DNA of 64,000 bases from Paracidovorax konjaci (GTDB taxonomy: Bacteria > Pseudomonadota > Gammaproteobacteria > Burkholderiales > Burkholderiaceae_C). The position numbers were made by a program, and so were the translations under genes. Below, in pieces: positions 29,501-38,458 of the stretch. The stretch spans positions 1-64,000 of the forward strand of contig NZ_FOMQ01000001.1 in the NCBI RefSeq assembly GCF_900112675.1. The letters run 5' to 3'. The notes beneath the pieces were generated by a model. The model was not told the origin of the DNA and ran no database searches. It worked only from the letters and a program-made list of their open reading frames with translations. Numbering within the stretch: position 1 is the first letter of the stretch; every line of letters starts with the position of its first letter.

Positions 29501-30466
29501 ATGATGAAAAAAATATCGATCGTGGTACCGGTTTTCTGTGAAGAAAAGAATATTGCCAACCTTCATAGAAGAACCGCTGCTGCTATGGAGAAGGTCCGGG
29601 ATATCTCGGTGGACTATATTTTCGTCAACGATGGAAGCTCCGACAGGTCCATGGACGTGCTGCGTGAGATGGCGCAGACCCATGCCAATATCAAGGTGAT
29701 CGATTTTTCCAGAAACTTTGGCAAGGAAGTCGCTTTGACCGCTGGCGTCCATTGTGCGGATTCAGACGCCGTGATTTGCATGGATGCCGATCTGCAGCAT
29801 CCTCCGGAGTTGATCCCCACATTGATCGAAACATGGAGAGCCAGCGGGGCTGATATTGTTGCAACGATACGCACAGGGATCGACAAGCAGCCGATCTTGA
29901 GGCGTGTCGGGTCCCATGGATATTATTGGCTGATGTCCAAGATATCTGGCCTGGATATGGTTTCCCAAACCACAGATTTCCGTCTTTTTGACCGGAAGGT
30001 GGTGGAGGCATTCCGTACCGTCACCGATCGCCAGCCAATGTTCCGAGGAATCATGGACTGGATGGGATTCCGCAAGGTATATGTCGAGTTCCACGCGGGT
30101 GCTCGGGAAGCGGGGGTGCCGGGATATTCCTACCTGCGCTTGATGAAGATGGCTGTCTCCAGCATCACGTCATTTTCGCTTTTTCCTCTTCGACTGATTG
30201 GATATATCGGCGCATTCATCACGCTTCTGAGTGGGGGGCTTCTGGCCTGGATGCTGATGTCCTATTTTCTTTCGGAGCTGCATGTCTATACACCGCTCGC
30301 TATCGTGGTGGTGGCCAACACATTTTTCATCGGACTTGTGCTCATGGCCATGGGCCTCATGTCGCTGTACATCGGTGCGATCCACACGGAGGCGATTCAC
30401 CGGCCTGTGTACATCATTCGCGAGCGGCTGAATTTCCAGGCAACGCCCGAGCAAGACCGTCCGTGA
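29501..30466 (+). CDS. GtrB/DPM1-type family 2 glycosyltransferase
   Basis: Likely transfers a sugar from a nucleotide donor to undecaprenyl phosphate on the cytoplasmic face. The 321-aa protein has a GT-A domain (VPVFCEEKNI; FVNDGSSDRS; DxD in MDADLQHPPE near residue 90; acceptor-region TTDFRLFDRKV) and two C-terminal membrane helices (about 225-255 and 262-295). The lipid-linked sugar would then be used by a GT-C enzyme such as the 593-aa protein encoded next. A second ATG follows the first immediately. Its stop overlaps the next gene by four bases (GTGA). Confidence 0.88.
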   Translation: MMKKISIVVPVFCEEKNIANLHRRTAAAMEKVRDISVDYIFVNDGSSDRSMDVLREMAQTHANIKVIDFSRNFGKEVALTAGVHCADSDAVICMDADLQHPPELIPTLIETWRASGADIVATIRTGIDKQPILRRVGSHGYYWLMSKISGLDMVSQTTDFRLFDRKVVEAFRTVTDRQPMFRGIMDWMGFRKVYVEFHAGAREAGVPGYSYLRLMKMAVSSITSFSLFPLRLIGYIGAFITLLSGGLLAWMLMSYFLSELHVYTPLAIVVVANTFFIGLVLMAMGLMSLYIGAIHTEAIHRPVYIIRERLNFQATPEQDRP

Positions 30467-32244
30467 ATCTCGCCATGAGGGACAGTTCGATCGCAATGGG
30501 GGAAGAAAGGCCGACTGCCCTGACCCGCATCGGCTGGAAGTGGCATGTGGGTGCCCTATTGCTTTTTACTGCACTGACAGCTGCACTGTTTGCGCATCGA
30601 TGGCTTTGGGTGGATCCATCTTCGGTTTACTCCATGCCCGATGTGGATACGGATGGAACGCTGTGGTTCATTTGGCTGAAAGTACATACCGGGAATATAT
30701 TCTCAAGTCTTGGTGTTGCCAAAGATTTGACTTTTCCGTTCGGGTACGATCTTTCTCCATTCCCATTCGACAATATTCTGGACGACGCCCGAGCCCTGGT
30801 CGTTCAATGGGCAGGCGGCTCCTGGCGGGACTTGGTCTGGGTTATCAACATGTCTGCGCTGATTGCTTATCCGCTTTCGGCGTATAGCATGTATCTGCTG
30901 TGCTGGCATATTACGCGCAAGCATGTGCCGGCCTTTGTGGGGGCGATTGTCTTTGCCTTCTCCGGCTATTTTCTGATGTTGTCAAGGGGATCGATGTCGA
31001 ACAACCACTTCTGGTTGCTTCCCCTGGTGTATCTTTTTTTCTTGAAGTACCTGGAGACAGGTTTGTTGCGGCACGTGCTGTTATCGTGCCTGCTCAATGC
31101 CCTGGAATTCAGGATCAATCCTTACTGGGCTTTTTATGGATGGCTTTTCACGCCATTGATTCTTGTCATGCAACGGTGGCCCTGGAGGCTGCGGCTTGAA
31201 CGGTTGGCCACATACTGCCTGTTGAGCGGCGTTTTCCTGTTCTTGGTGAATATACAGTTCATCCAGCAGCAGTGGTTTCTCATGACCAATCCCATCCAGT
31301 CCAATCTGGTGAGGCCTGCGGGGGGGCTTGAAAATGCCATATTCCAGCAAGGCGTACCACTGGTTCCCGGTGTCGGTTCCAAGCTTTATCCATTTTCTGC
31401 CCCTGTCGATGTAGGGGCTTTCTTGGGTTATTCCGTCGTATTCTTGATAGCTGCAGCGTGTTTTTATCGTGGCGCATGGAAACGGAGATACTGGGCGCCA
31501 TTCATCATCAGCTTTTTAGCGGCTGTGGTGCTTTCATCCAATTTTCCCGCTTTGATTCTGGTGAATCATGCGTATTTCTTTTTCTTCGACATGTTTCGCG
31601 GGGTCTCTCGGATCGTTCAGTTGGCGTCCTTTTTCGGCGCATTGCTGCTGGCTTTGGTTTTTGCCTCGGAACGTCTGAGGCCAAGAGCGCAAATACCAAT
31701 CGCCTTGCTGTTTTGCTTGCTGTATGTGTGGGAGGTATTTCCGGGTTCACCCACGGTGGTGCAGAAAACCGATTTCAGCCAAGTCGCCAAGATCTATGAA
31801 GGCTTGGCAGAAGACAAAGAAATCACCGCCATAGCAAGTTACCCCATGGTTTATTCCAACGTCAATTGGGGGACCGCACCATTGTTCGAGGCACTGGGGC
31901 AGATTGTCCACCAGAAGCCTATCGCAGGCGGCAAAGATCTTCGTCTCTTTCAGCGAGATCCCGAAGGGCGTCCCATTTATGGAGAGATTGATGACCCGGG
32001 GACGGTGGCCAATTTGGCGAGAAATGGTATCAATCGCATCGTGATCTACAACCGAATTCTGGAAAATGCTTCAGCGGTCAATGCCGAATTGAACGCTGAT
32101 CCCCGGCTGATTTTGCTGGAGAACCGAAGAATACCTGAGCATGAGTGTGGTCCATCCTTGCTGTGCCGTTCACTGGATATCAGTGTCTATGGCATCAAGC
32201 AGGTTGCAGCACCTGCATTGCCTGAAATCTCCAGGAGCATGTGA
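30463..32244 (+). CDS. Polytopic membrane protein, GT-C-like (paralogue 2)
   Basis: A 593-aa inner-membrane protein highly similar along its whole length to the product of 25401-27182, including the acidic first loop YSMPDVDTDGTLWF and the NNHFWLLPLVYL and INPYWAFYGWLFTP blocks. It probably acts after the GtrB-type enzyme encoded just upstream, moving a polyprenyl-linked sugar onto the glycan in the periplasm; this is inferred from topology and neighbours. The start is taken as GTG 30463, overlapping the previous stop. ATGs at 30475 and 30496 are alternatives, and none has a strong ribosome site. Confidence 0.75.
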   Translation: MNLAMRDSSIAMGEERPTALTRIGWKWHVGALLLFTALTAALFAHRWLWVDPSSVYSMPDVDTDGTLWFIWLKVHTGNIFSSLGVAKDLTFPFGYDLSPFPFDNILDDARALVVQWAGGSWRDLVWVINMSALIAYPLSAYSMYLLCWHITRKHVPAFVGAIVFAFSGYFLMLSRGSMSNNHFWLLPLVYLFFLKYLETGLLRHVLLSCLLNALEFRINPYWAFYGWLFTPLILVMQRWPWRLRLERLATYCLLSGVFLFLVNIQFIQQQWFLMTNPIQSNLVRPAGGLENAIFQQGVPLVPGVGSKLYPFSAPVDVGAFLGYSVVFLIAAACFYRGAWKRRYWAPFIISFLAAVVLSSNFPALILVNHAYFFFFDMFRGVSRIVQLASFFGALLLALVFASERLRPRAQIPIALLFCLLYVWEVFPGSPTVVQKTDFSQVAKIYEGLAEDKEITAIASYPMVYSNVNWGTAPLFEALGQIVHQKPIAGGKDLRLFQRDPEGRPIYGEIDDPGTVANLARNGINRIVIYNRILENASAVNAELNADPRLILLENRRIPEHECGPSLLCRSLDISVYGIKQVAAPALPEISRSM

Positions 32245-33347
32245 TAGCCGTGGAAAAAATGCAGACTGAAATGGAAAGCCCCATGCGCACAGACATGCCG
32301 CTCATCACCGTAGTCATAGCCACCTTCAATTCGACCAGGCTCTTGCCGATGGTGATCGGGGCATTGCGGAAACAGAGCTATCCCCAGGAGTGTCTGGAGA
32401 TATTGGCCGTGGATGGCGGCTCTTCCGACGGAACAAGGCAAATGGCGGAAAGCATGGGTTGCAGGGTGATCGATAACCCCCTCACCGAGCCTGTGCATGC
32501 CAAGTATCTGGGCTTCCAGGCGGCGCGTGGAAAATATTTGATGTACCTTGACCACGACGAGGAGGTCGTCAATTCCGATGCACTGTCGGAAATAATTGCC
32601 ACGTTCAGGCAATTTCCCGATGTGAGAACGGTGGACAGCTCTGGATACATCAATCCCGAGGGGTATCCGCTCGTCAATGAATATATCAATGAATTCGGAG
32701 AACCCTTCTCATTCTTCATGTATCGGCAGTCCCGCGGAATGGGCTTTCACCTGCCGGCGGTAGCTCGCCAGGCCAAGATGACTGCAGAGGGCCCCCATGC
32801 AATCATCTTTGCTCCCTCAGCATCGAATAACCGTCTTTTCATTGAAAATCTGGCGGCAGGCGTGGTGACGGATATCGATTTTTTGAAGAGCCAGATCGCC
32901 ATCGAAAAATCGCAGGATTTGTGCCATTTGTTTTTCTTGCTGAATGAAAAAGGTGCTTCGTTTGCTGTAGCCAAGAATAATCCGCTGCGGCATTATTCTG
33001 GAGATACGTGGGCGAAATTCCTCGCGAAGATCAGGTGGCGAATCAAGAACAATATTTTCCACCTCGAGGGGGTCGGTGCGGCAGGTTTCACGGGGCGCCA
33101 GTCTTTCCAGCCGATGTCTTTATCCGTGAGGAAATTTCTTTTCCTTCCTTATGCTTTCACGCTGGTATTTCCATTGATCGATGGAGCATGGTTGTCGTTC
33201 AGCCGTCGCCAAGCTTTGTACATGGCCCATCCTTTGCTGACGCTTTATACGGCCTGGAAGATATGCCACTACATGGTGCTCAAGATCGTTGGTCACCATC
33301 CGGAAATGATGAGCTACGATGAAAAATCCGTCATCAAGGGGAAATAG
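32241..33347 (+). CDS. Family 2 glycosyltransferase
   Basis: A 368-aa GT-A-fold glycosyltransferase with the N-terminal VVIATFNSTRLLPMVI, the first acidic motif AVDGGSSDGT and the DxD-type motif YLDHDEEVV (about residue 105). The C-terminal 70 residues contain one or two hydrophobic segments, so it is probably membrane-attached. The start may be GTG 32241 (overlapping the previous stop, AGGAG close by) or a later codon; the conserved part begins near 32295. Donor and acceptor are unknown. Base composition is visibly lower in GC than in the flanking housekeeping genes. Confidence 0.82.
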   Translation: MIAVEKMQTEMESPMRTDMPLITVVIATFNSTRLLPMVIGALRKQSYPQECLEILAVDGGSSDGTRQMAESMGCRVIDNPLTEPVHAKYLGFQAARGKYLMYLDHDEEVVNSDALSEIIATFRQFPDVRTVDSSGYINPEGYPLVNEYINEFGEPFSFFMYRQSRGMGFHLPAVARQAKMTAEGPHAIIFAPSASNNRLFIENLAAGVVTDIDFLKSQIAIEKSQDLCHLFFLLNEKGASFAVAKNNPLRHYSGDTWAKFLAKIRWRIKNNIFHLEGVGAAGFTGRQSFQPMSLSVRKFLFLPYAFTLVFPLIDGAWLSFSRRQALYMAHPLLTLYTAWKICHYMVLKIVGHHPEMMSYDEKSVIKGK

Positions 33348-33350
33348 AGA

Positions 33351-34073
33351 ATGCTGTTTTCACCCATGGATAGCGAACGGTTCTCTTTGCGAATCGGCAA
33401 GACGGCCATTTCCGGGCTGGAAGCAGCCAGAGGGCTGATGCACGCGGCGAAAGAAGAGCAGATTGAGCTCATGATCGCACGTTGCCCGGTGGACGAGGTG
33501 GCCGCAATCCATCAATTGGAAACCAATGGATTTGAGTTGATGGACACGTTGATTTATCTGGCGCGCTCTGTGAGCGCCGTTGAAATTCAAACGCATGGAG
33601 AAAAAGTGAGGCAGGCGGTAGCGGCCGACGCAGATGCCGTAGAGGGTGTCGCCCGATCATCTTTTGCGAATTACGTTGGGCATTACCATGCTGATAGCCG
33701 GTTGCCCCGCGATGCCGCCGATCGGATATATCCCGACTGGGCCCGCAGATGTGTCTTGGTTCCTTCAGTGGCTGACTGTGTGCTGGTGTATGAGCACCAT
33801 TCTGTGGTTGCAGGATTTGCTGCTTTGAAGCTGTTGAGTGCTGACTGCTGCGACGGAATGCTTTTTTCTGTCGCTCCTGATTATCAGAAAAAGGGGATTT
33901 TCAGGGCACTGCTTCAGGCTTCATGTTCCTGGGCCGCAAAACAGGGGGTCAAGGAAATGGAATACTCCACCCAATTGAGAAACATCCCAGCTCTTCGGGG
34001 GGTGATGGAAAGTGGGTTTCTCATCAAGAAAGCTGCGCATACTTTTCACTGCTGGACGGGGAATAAACAATGA
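33351..34073 (+). CDS. GNAT acetyltransferase, WecD-like
   Basis: A 240-aa protein whose C-terminal half is a GNAT domain (FSVAPDYQKKGIFRALLQAS carries the acetyl-CoA loop, about residues 178-197; then the terminal strand region ALRGVMESGFLIKKA). The N-terminal half resembles WecD/RffC, which N-acetylates dTDP-4-amino-4,6-dideoxygalactose to dTDP-Fuc4NAc. It overlaps the WecE-like aminotransferase gene (ATGA), which would supply that substrate, as in the enterobacterial common antigen pathway. Function is therefore fairly well supported by pairing, less so by sequence alone. Confidence 0.78.
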   Translation: MLFSPMDSERFSLRIGKTAISGLEAARGLMHAAKEEQIELMIARCPVDEVAAIHQLETNGFELMDTLIYLARSVSAVEIQTHGEKVRQAVAADADAVEGVARSSFANYVGHYHADSRLPRDAADRIYPDWARRCVLVPSVADCVLVYEHHSVVAGFAALKLLSADCCDGMLFSVAPDYQKKGIFRALLQASCSWAAKQGVKEMEYSTQLRNIPALRGVMESGFLIKKAAHTFHCWTGNKQ

Positions 34074-35200
34074 AAATGATTCCTTTCAACAAGCCCTTCA
34101 TGACGGGCAGAGAGTTGGACTACATCCAGCAAGCGGTGGCGTCAGGAAAGATATCGGGAAATGGCGGCTTCACAGGTAAATGCCATAGCCTGATGAAAGA
34201 GCAGTTTGGCTTCCGAAGCACGCTGCTGACATCGTCATGTACCGATGCTCTGGAGATGTCGGCATTGCTGGCTGATATTTCTCCTGGAGATGAGGTCATC
34301 CTTCCCTCCTATACCTTCGTGTCGACTGCCAATGCGTTCGTACTCCGGGGCGCTCATGTCGTATTTGCCGACAGCCGACCGGATGAGCCCAACATGGACT
34401 GCGAGAGTGTGAAATCCCTCATCACCTCTCGCACCAAAGCCATCGTTCCGGTGCATTACGCCGGTGTGGCTTGCGATATGGATCCGCTTTTGGAGTTGGC
34501 AAAAGCCCACGATCTCCTCGTGGTTGAGGATGCGGCCCAAGCCATCGACTCCTATTACAAGGGGCAACCGCTCGGGGGCATTGGCGATCTGGGTGCTTTC
34601 TCGTTTCATGAAACGAAAAATATCATCTCAGGCGAAGGCGGAATGTTGTGCATCAACGATCCTGCGCTGGAGGCAAGGGCCGAAATCGTATGGGAGAAGG
34701 GTACCAACCGCTCCGCATTCTGGCGGGGCGAAGTGGATAAATATGGTTGGGTGGACATCGGTTCCTCTTTCTTGCCATCCGATGTCACGGCAGCATTTCT
34801 TTTTGCGCAACTCGAGCAGCTCAGGCGCATCCAGGACCGTCGCCTGGCACTCTGGGCGCAATATTATTCCCAGTTGCAGCCGTTGGGAGAGAGGGGGCTG
34901 CTGACGCTACCCCATATTCCCGAATATGCGACCAACAATGCGCATATGTTCTACATCGTCTGTGCAAATCTGGATGAACGTTCAGCTTTGATACAGCACC
35001 TCAAATCGGCTGGAGTTCATGCTGTTTTCCACTATCAAAGCCTGCATTTGAGTCCCTATTACGCAGCTCGCCATGATGGCCGTTCTTTGAGCCACTGCGA
35101 GAAGTATGCGGATTCATTGTTGAGGCTGCCTCTTTTCTATGAGTTGGAAGAGGCGCAGGTCGAGCGTATTACAACGCTGATCCACGATTTCTATCTTTGA
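34070..35200 (+). CDS. wecE: dTDP-4-amino-4,6-dideoxygalactose transaminase, WecE-like
   Basis: PLP-dependent sugar aminotransferase converting dTDP-4-keto-6-deoxyglucose to dTDP-4-amino-4,6-dideoxygalactose. The 376-aa protein starts IPFNKPFMTGRELDYIQQA and has the PLP-phosphate Ser/Thr region (LTSSCTDALEM), DAAQAIDSYYKG and the internal aldimine lysine in FHETKNIISGEGG (about residue 181), all typical of WecE/RffA. Here the lysine is retained, unlike the DegT relative at 40531. The dTDP-sugar precursor genes (rmlA, rmlB) are not in the window and must be elsewhere. Confidence 0.88.
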   Translation: MKMIPFNKPFMTGRELDYIQQAVASGKISGNGGFTGKCHSLMKEQFGFRSTLLTSSCTDALEMSALLADISPGDEVILPSYTFVSTANAFVLRGAHVVFADSRPDEPNMDCESVKSLITSRTKAIVPVHYAGVACDMDPLLELAKAHDLLVVEDAAQAIDSYYKGQPLGGIGDLGAFSFHETKNIISGEGGMLCINDPALEARAEIVWEKGTNRSAFWRGEVDKYGWVDIGSSFLPSDVTAAFLFAQLEQLRRIQDRRLALWAQYYSQLQPLGERGLLTLPHIPEYATNNAHMFYIVCANLDERSALIQHLKSAGVHAVFHYQSLHLSPYYAARHDGRSLSHCEKYADSLLRLPLFYELEEAQVERITTLIHDFYL

Positions 35201-35209
35201 GCCTTGTCC

Positions 35210-36310
35210 GTGCAATACAAGAATATTTATTTCTTTATCGGAACCACTGCCGAGCTCATCAAGATGATGCCCGTCATGCATGTCTGCTGGAGGCGTGGTG
35301 TTCCTTTCCAACTCATCGCTTCTGGGCAGAACGACATCCGCAGCAGTGAATTATTGGGTCTTCTGGGAAAAAACCGCCCGGACGTCATCCTTTTTGAAGG
35401 AAACATCAGAAAAAGCGCGGCCTCGCTCCTTTTCTGGTTTTTCAAGACTTTTCTCCGGTCTATCGGTATTTTGAGAAGAAGCATACGTGCTGCGCCAGGC
35501 CCGAGCGTCATGGTGGTCCACGGCGATACCGTTTCTACCGTGATGGGTGCCATGCTCGCAAAAATCCATCGGATGGACGTGGCTCACGTGGAAGCAGGTT
35601 TGCGCTCCTTCAATTATCTCCATCCGTTTCCGGAAGAGATCGACCGAGTCATCACCTCACGGTTGGCCAACCTGCACTTTTGCCCGAATGAATGGTCGCT
35701 GCAAAACATCCATCGGTTGGGTGGCGAAAAGATCAACACGTCGGAAAATACGTTGCGCGATGCCCTTGCCATGGCGCAGGCCTCACCTGCGGTTTCGTCA
35801 GATCCGGCGTTGAATATCAGCCGGCCTTATTTCGTATTCGTGGTGCATCGCCAAGAGAACCTTTTCAATGACCGGTTGGTAAGGAGCCTTGTTGCCAAGG
35901 CGATTCGGCAGTCCAAACGCGATCAATGCGTTTTCATTCTTCACCATCTTACGGAGGTGGCACTGGTTCGGCTTGGTCTGTTGGATGTGCTGAAGAAAGA
36001 AGCTGGAATCACGCTGATGAAGCGCTTGCCATACATGGACTTCATGAAGGTCCTGGGCGGGGCTCAATATGTAGTCACTGACGGCGGGTCGAATCAGGAA
36101 GAGTGCTATTACCTGGGCAAACCGTGCCTGATACTGAGAAACGTGACCGAGCGCATGGAGGGAATCGGACATAACGCAGTGCTCAGCAAGCTTGATGATT
36201 CCGTCATCGACGAATTCTTGAAAGATCCGTCGATCCATCAGCGCACCCCGACTCCCGCAGATTTCAAAGCCAGCGATCTCATTGTGGACCGGCTTTCAGG
36301 CATTCGATGA
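35210..36310 (+). CDS. UDP-GlcNAc 2-epimerase-like protein
   Basis: A 366-aa GT-B-fold protein of the WecB/NeuC epimerase family, expected to act on a UDP-N-acetylhexosamine. Family catalytic positions are present: Asp in VHGDT, Glu in HVEAGLRS, Glu in PFPEEIDR, and His in VVHRQEN, with the C-terminal TDGGSNQEE loop. The usual N-terminal GTRPE motif is replaced by GTTAELIK, so the arginine is missing and substrate use may differ. GTG 35210 is preferred because GAG lies eight bases ahead; TTG 35204 is possible. It follows wecE after nine bases. Confidence 0.75.
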   Translation: MQYKNIYFFIGTTAELIKMMPVMHVCWRRGVPFQLIASGQNDIRSSELLGLLGKNRPDVILFEGNIRKSAASLLFWFFKTFLRSIGILRRSIRAAPGPSVMVVHGDTVSTVMGAMLAKIHRMDVAHVEAGLRSFNYLHPFPEEIDRVITSRLANLHFCPNEWSLQNIHRLGGEKINTSENTLRDALAMAQASPAVSSDPALNISRPYFVFVVHRQENLFNDRLVRSLVAKAIRQSKRDQCVFILHHLTEVALVRLGLLDVLKKEAGITLMKRLPYMDFMKVLGGAQYVVTDGGSNQEECYYLGKPCLILRNVTERMEGIGHNAVLSKLDDSVIDEFLKDPSIHQRTPTPADFKASDLIVDRLSGIR

Positions 36311-36344
36311 TGCGTGTGCATGCTGCAATGAAGGGCTACCGATA

Positions 36345-37637
36345 ATGGCTGAATCGCCCGGGCAAAAGCCATTGGGGCAGAAGCTCGTCAGTACATCTGG
36401 CTATCTTTTCGTCACTTCGATCGCGGGTGGGCTTCTGGGGTACGCCTATTCCGTGGCCATGGGGCGAATGCTCGGGCCCGAGGATTACGGCTTGCTGGGC
36501 GCGTTGCTGGCTTTGGTACCCATTCTGAGCGTGCCTATTTCCACCATGAACATCGCCATGGCCCGGTTGTTTTCCCGGCACCTGGCGTTGCATGACAGCA
36601 AGGATATTCGGCAGATCTTCTGGAGAAACCAGTTCTGGCTTCTGGGGTTGGGCGTCTGCGGGCTGGTCGTGTTTGCCGCGGTGTCGGTCATGCTCCGGAA
36701 TGCCTTGCGTTCGCCTGACATCCTGCCCATTGCTTTCATTGGCTTGAATATCTTTTTCATGCTTTTGCTGCCCATAGCCAATGCCTTGGCACAGTCTCGG
36801 CACCATTTCGGGTTCCTCGCGGTATTGAACGTTCTGGGGCCTCTTGCCAAGCTGGTTGGCAGTGCTGCCCTAGTGGCGATCGGCTGGGGTGTGCAAGGGG
36901 CTACGCTGGGACTTGCACTGGCCAGCGGGTTCCTGGCGATTTTCAGCATTGCCTATTGCTGGAAAAAACTGGACGCTCCGCTCAGCCTGAACAATCCTGT
37001 CGATCATGTCGGACTGAGAGATCTGTTTCCTGTGCTTTTGGCCACGCTGGCTTTCAATTTCCTCTTTCAGGTCGATGTGCTTTTGGCCAAGGCATTTTTC
37101 GATGCCGAGCATGCCGGGTACTATGCTGCCGCCGCGACCTTGGGCAAGGCAGTGATGTATCTGCCTTCCGCCGTGGTGGTACCTCTCTTGCCTATGGCGG
37201 CCGCCGGTTCGGCCTTGAAGAGCAATACAGGCCATCTGCTTGCGAAGGCTATCGCATTGACCCTGGTCATGACGGTGCTGGGGGCAGGCTTCTACTGGCT
37301 TTTCGCCGAGCAGGTCACCCTGCTTCTATTCGGAGAGGCCTATCGGGATGCGGGGCACATTCTGAAATGGTATGGATGGGCGATGGTGCCGGTCGCACTC
37401 ATCATGGTGCTGGAGCATTATTTATTGGCCCAAGGCAAGTTGCTGTTCGCTTACCTGGTATTCCTGGCGGCGCCTCTATTGGCCTTGGGCGCATGGTACT
37501 TCCGCGGAAGTCCGATGAATCTCGTCTGGGTCATGCTGTCGGCCGGTGTTGGAATACTGGCCGTGGCGCTGATATCTTGGCTGGTGCGCAGGAGAGGTAC
37601 GGCATACCGTACGCTGATCTCAATTTTCAGAGGCTGA
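36345..37637 (+). CDS. Wzx-type oligosaccharide flippase
   Basis: A 430-aa polytopic protein (about 12 hydrophobic helices) of the MATE/MVF-related polysaccharide transporter superfamily. It begins LVSTSGYLFVTSIAGGLLGYAYSV with the family's GRMLGPEDYGLLGALLAL segment. It would move undecaprenyl-linked repeat units to the periplasmic face. AAGGG lies ten bases before the ATG at 36345; the frame is open upstream to 36282. A second, unrelated-looking flippase is encoded at 46640. Confidence 0.82.
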   Translation: MAESPGQKPLGQKLVSTSGYLFVTSIAGGLLGYAYSVAMGRMLGPEDYGLLGALLALVPILSVPISTMNIAMARLFSRHLALHDSKDIRQIFWRNQFWLLGLGVCGLVVFAAVSVMLRNALRSPDILPIAFIGLNIFFMLLLPIANALAQSRHHFGFLAVLNVLGPLAKLVGSAALVAIGWGVQGATLGLALASGFLAIFSIAYCWKKLDAPLSLNNPVDHVGLRDLFPVLLATLAFNFLFQVDVLLAKAFFDAEHAGYYAAAATLGKAVMYLPSAVVVPLLPMAAAGSALKSNTGHLLAKAIALTLVMTVLGAGFYWLFAEQVTLLLFGEAYRDAGHILKWYGWAMVPVALIMVLEHYLLAQGKLLFAYLVFLAAPLLALGAWYFRGSPMNLVWVMLSAGVGILAVALISWLVRRRGTAYRTLISIFRG

Positions 37638-37641
37638 TCGG

Positions 37642-38418
37642 ATGAGTGATTTCGCAATATTGATATTGTCGTGCGACAAGTACAGCGACCTCTGGGCTCC
37701 GTTCATGGGGCAATTCAGGAAGCAGTTTCCTGAGAATAACTATCCTGTCTATTTCGGTACCAATGAAATACCGTTCTCTGAAAATGGAGTAATTCCAATC
37801 CTTTCAGGCGAAGACAGGGATTGGTCCAGCAGTTTCAGGGCCATCCTGCAACAGATTCCGGCAAGGAAGGTCTTCGTGCTTCTCGAGGATCTGATGGTGG
37901 CAACGAGAATCGATGCCGCGCGTTTCAGGCACTGTGTGGAATTCATCGAGCGGCACGATGCATTGCATCTGAAATACTGGAATCACATCAAGACGGACCG
38001 GGATACGAATGATCCGGCCATCGGTGAATTCAAGCGGGGTGCCCCTTATCGGGCGACCGTGGCTGCTTTCTGGGACCGCGATTATCTTCTCAAGCTCTTG
38101 TTGGATGGAGAGAATCCTTGGAACTTCGAGATCATGGGGTCATACAGGACGTCATATAGCGACGGCTTCTATGGAATGAAAGAGCCCCTTTTCGACTTCG
38201 TGAATCTGGTGGAAAAAGGACACTGGATTCCCGACTCCCTTCGCTGGGCCAAGCAGGAAGGTGTTGCGCTCGACGTGGCGAAGCGGCCTGCGCTCACGGG
38301 GCAGCGCGGGCGTATCGCCGTATTGCAAACTCTCTACTTCGGCTGGATGGCGCGCGTTCCGTGGCCGCGTCGTCTGCGGTGGATGCATACGTTGCGGCGG
38401 GCCCTGATCTGCTATTGA
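37642..38418 (+). CDS. Unrecognised protein, possibly a GT-A glycosyltransferase
   Basis: I cannot name the family. The 258-aa soluble protein opens with [20 protein letters not shown], a hydrophobic strand and polar turn as at the start of GT-A folds. [16 protein letters not shown] segment near residue 75 could play the part of a DxD metal site, and a [11 protein letters not shown] block lies further on. It is four bases after the flippase gene and 40 before gmd, within the operon. A glycosyltransferase role is inferred from this layout and is not proven. Confidence 0.55.
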   Translation: MSDFAILILSCDKYSDLWAPFMGQFRKQFPENNYPVYFGTNEIPFSENGVIPILSGEDRDWSSSFRAILQQIPARKVFVLLEDLMVATRIDAARFRHCVEFIERHDALHLKYWNHIKTDRDTNDPAIGEFKRGAPYRATVAAFWDRDYLLKLLLDGENPWNFEIMGSYRTSYSDGFYGMKEPLFDFVNLVEKGHWIPDSLRWAKQEGVALDVAKRPALTGQRGRIAVLQTLYFGWMARVPWPRRLRWMHTLRRALICY

Positions 38419-38458
38419 AGAGCAATCTATTCAGAAATTCAAGAATAATGGAATCCAA

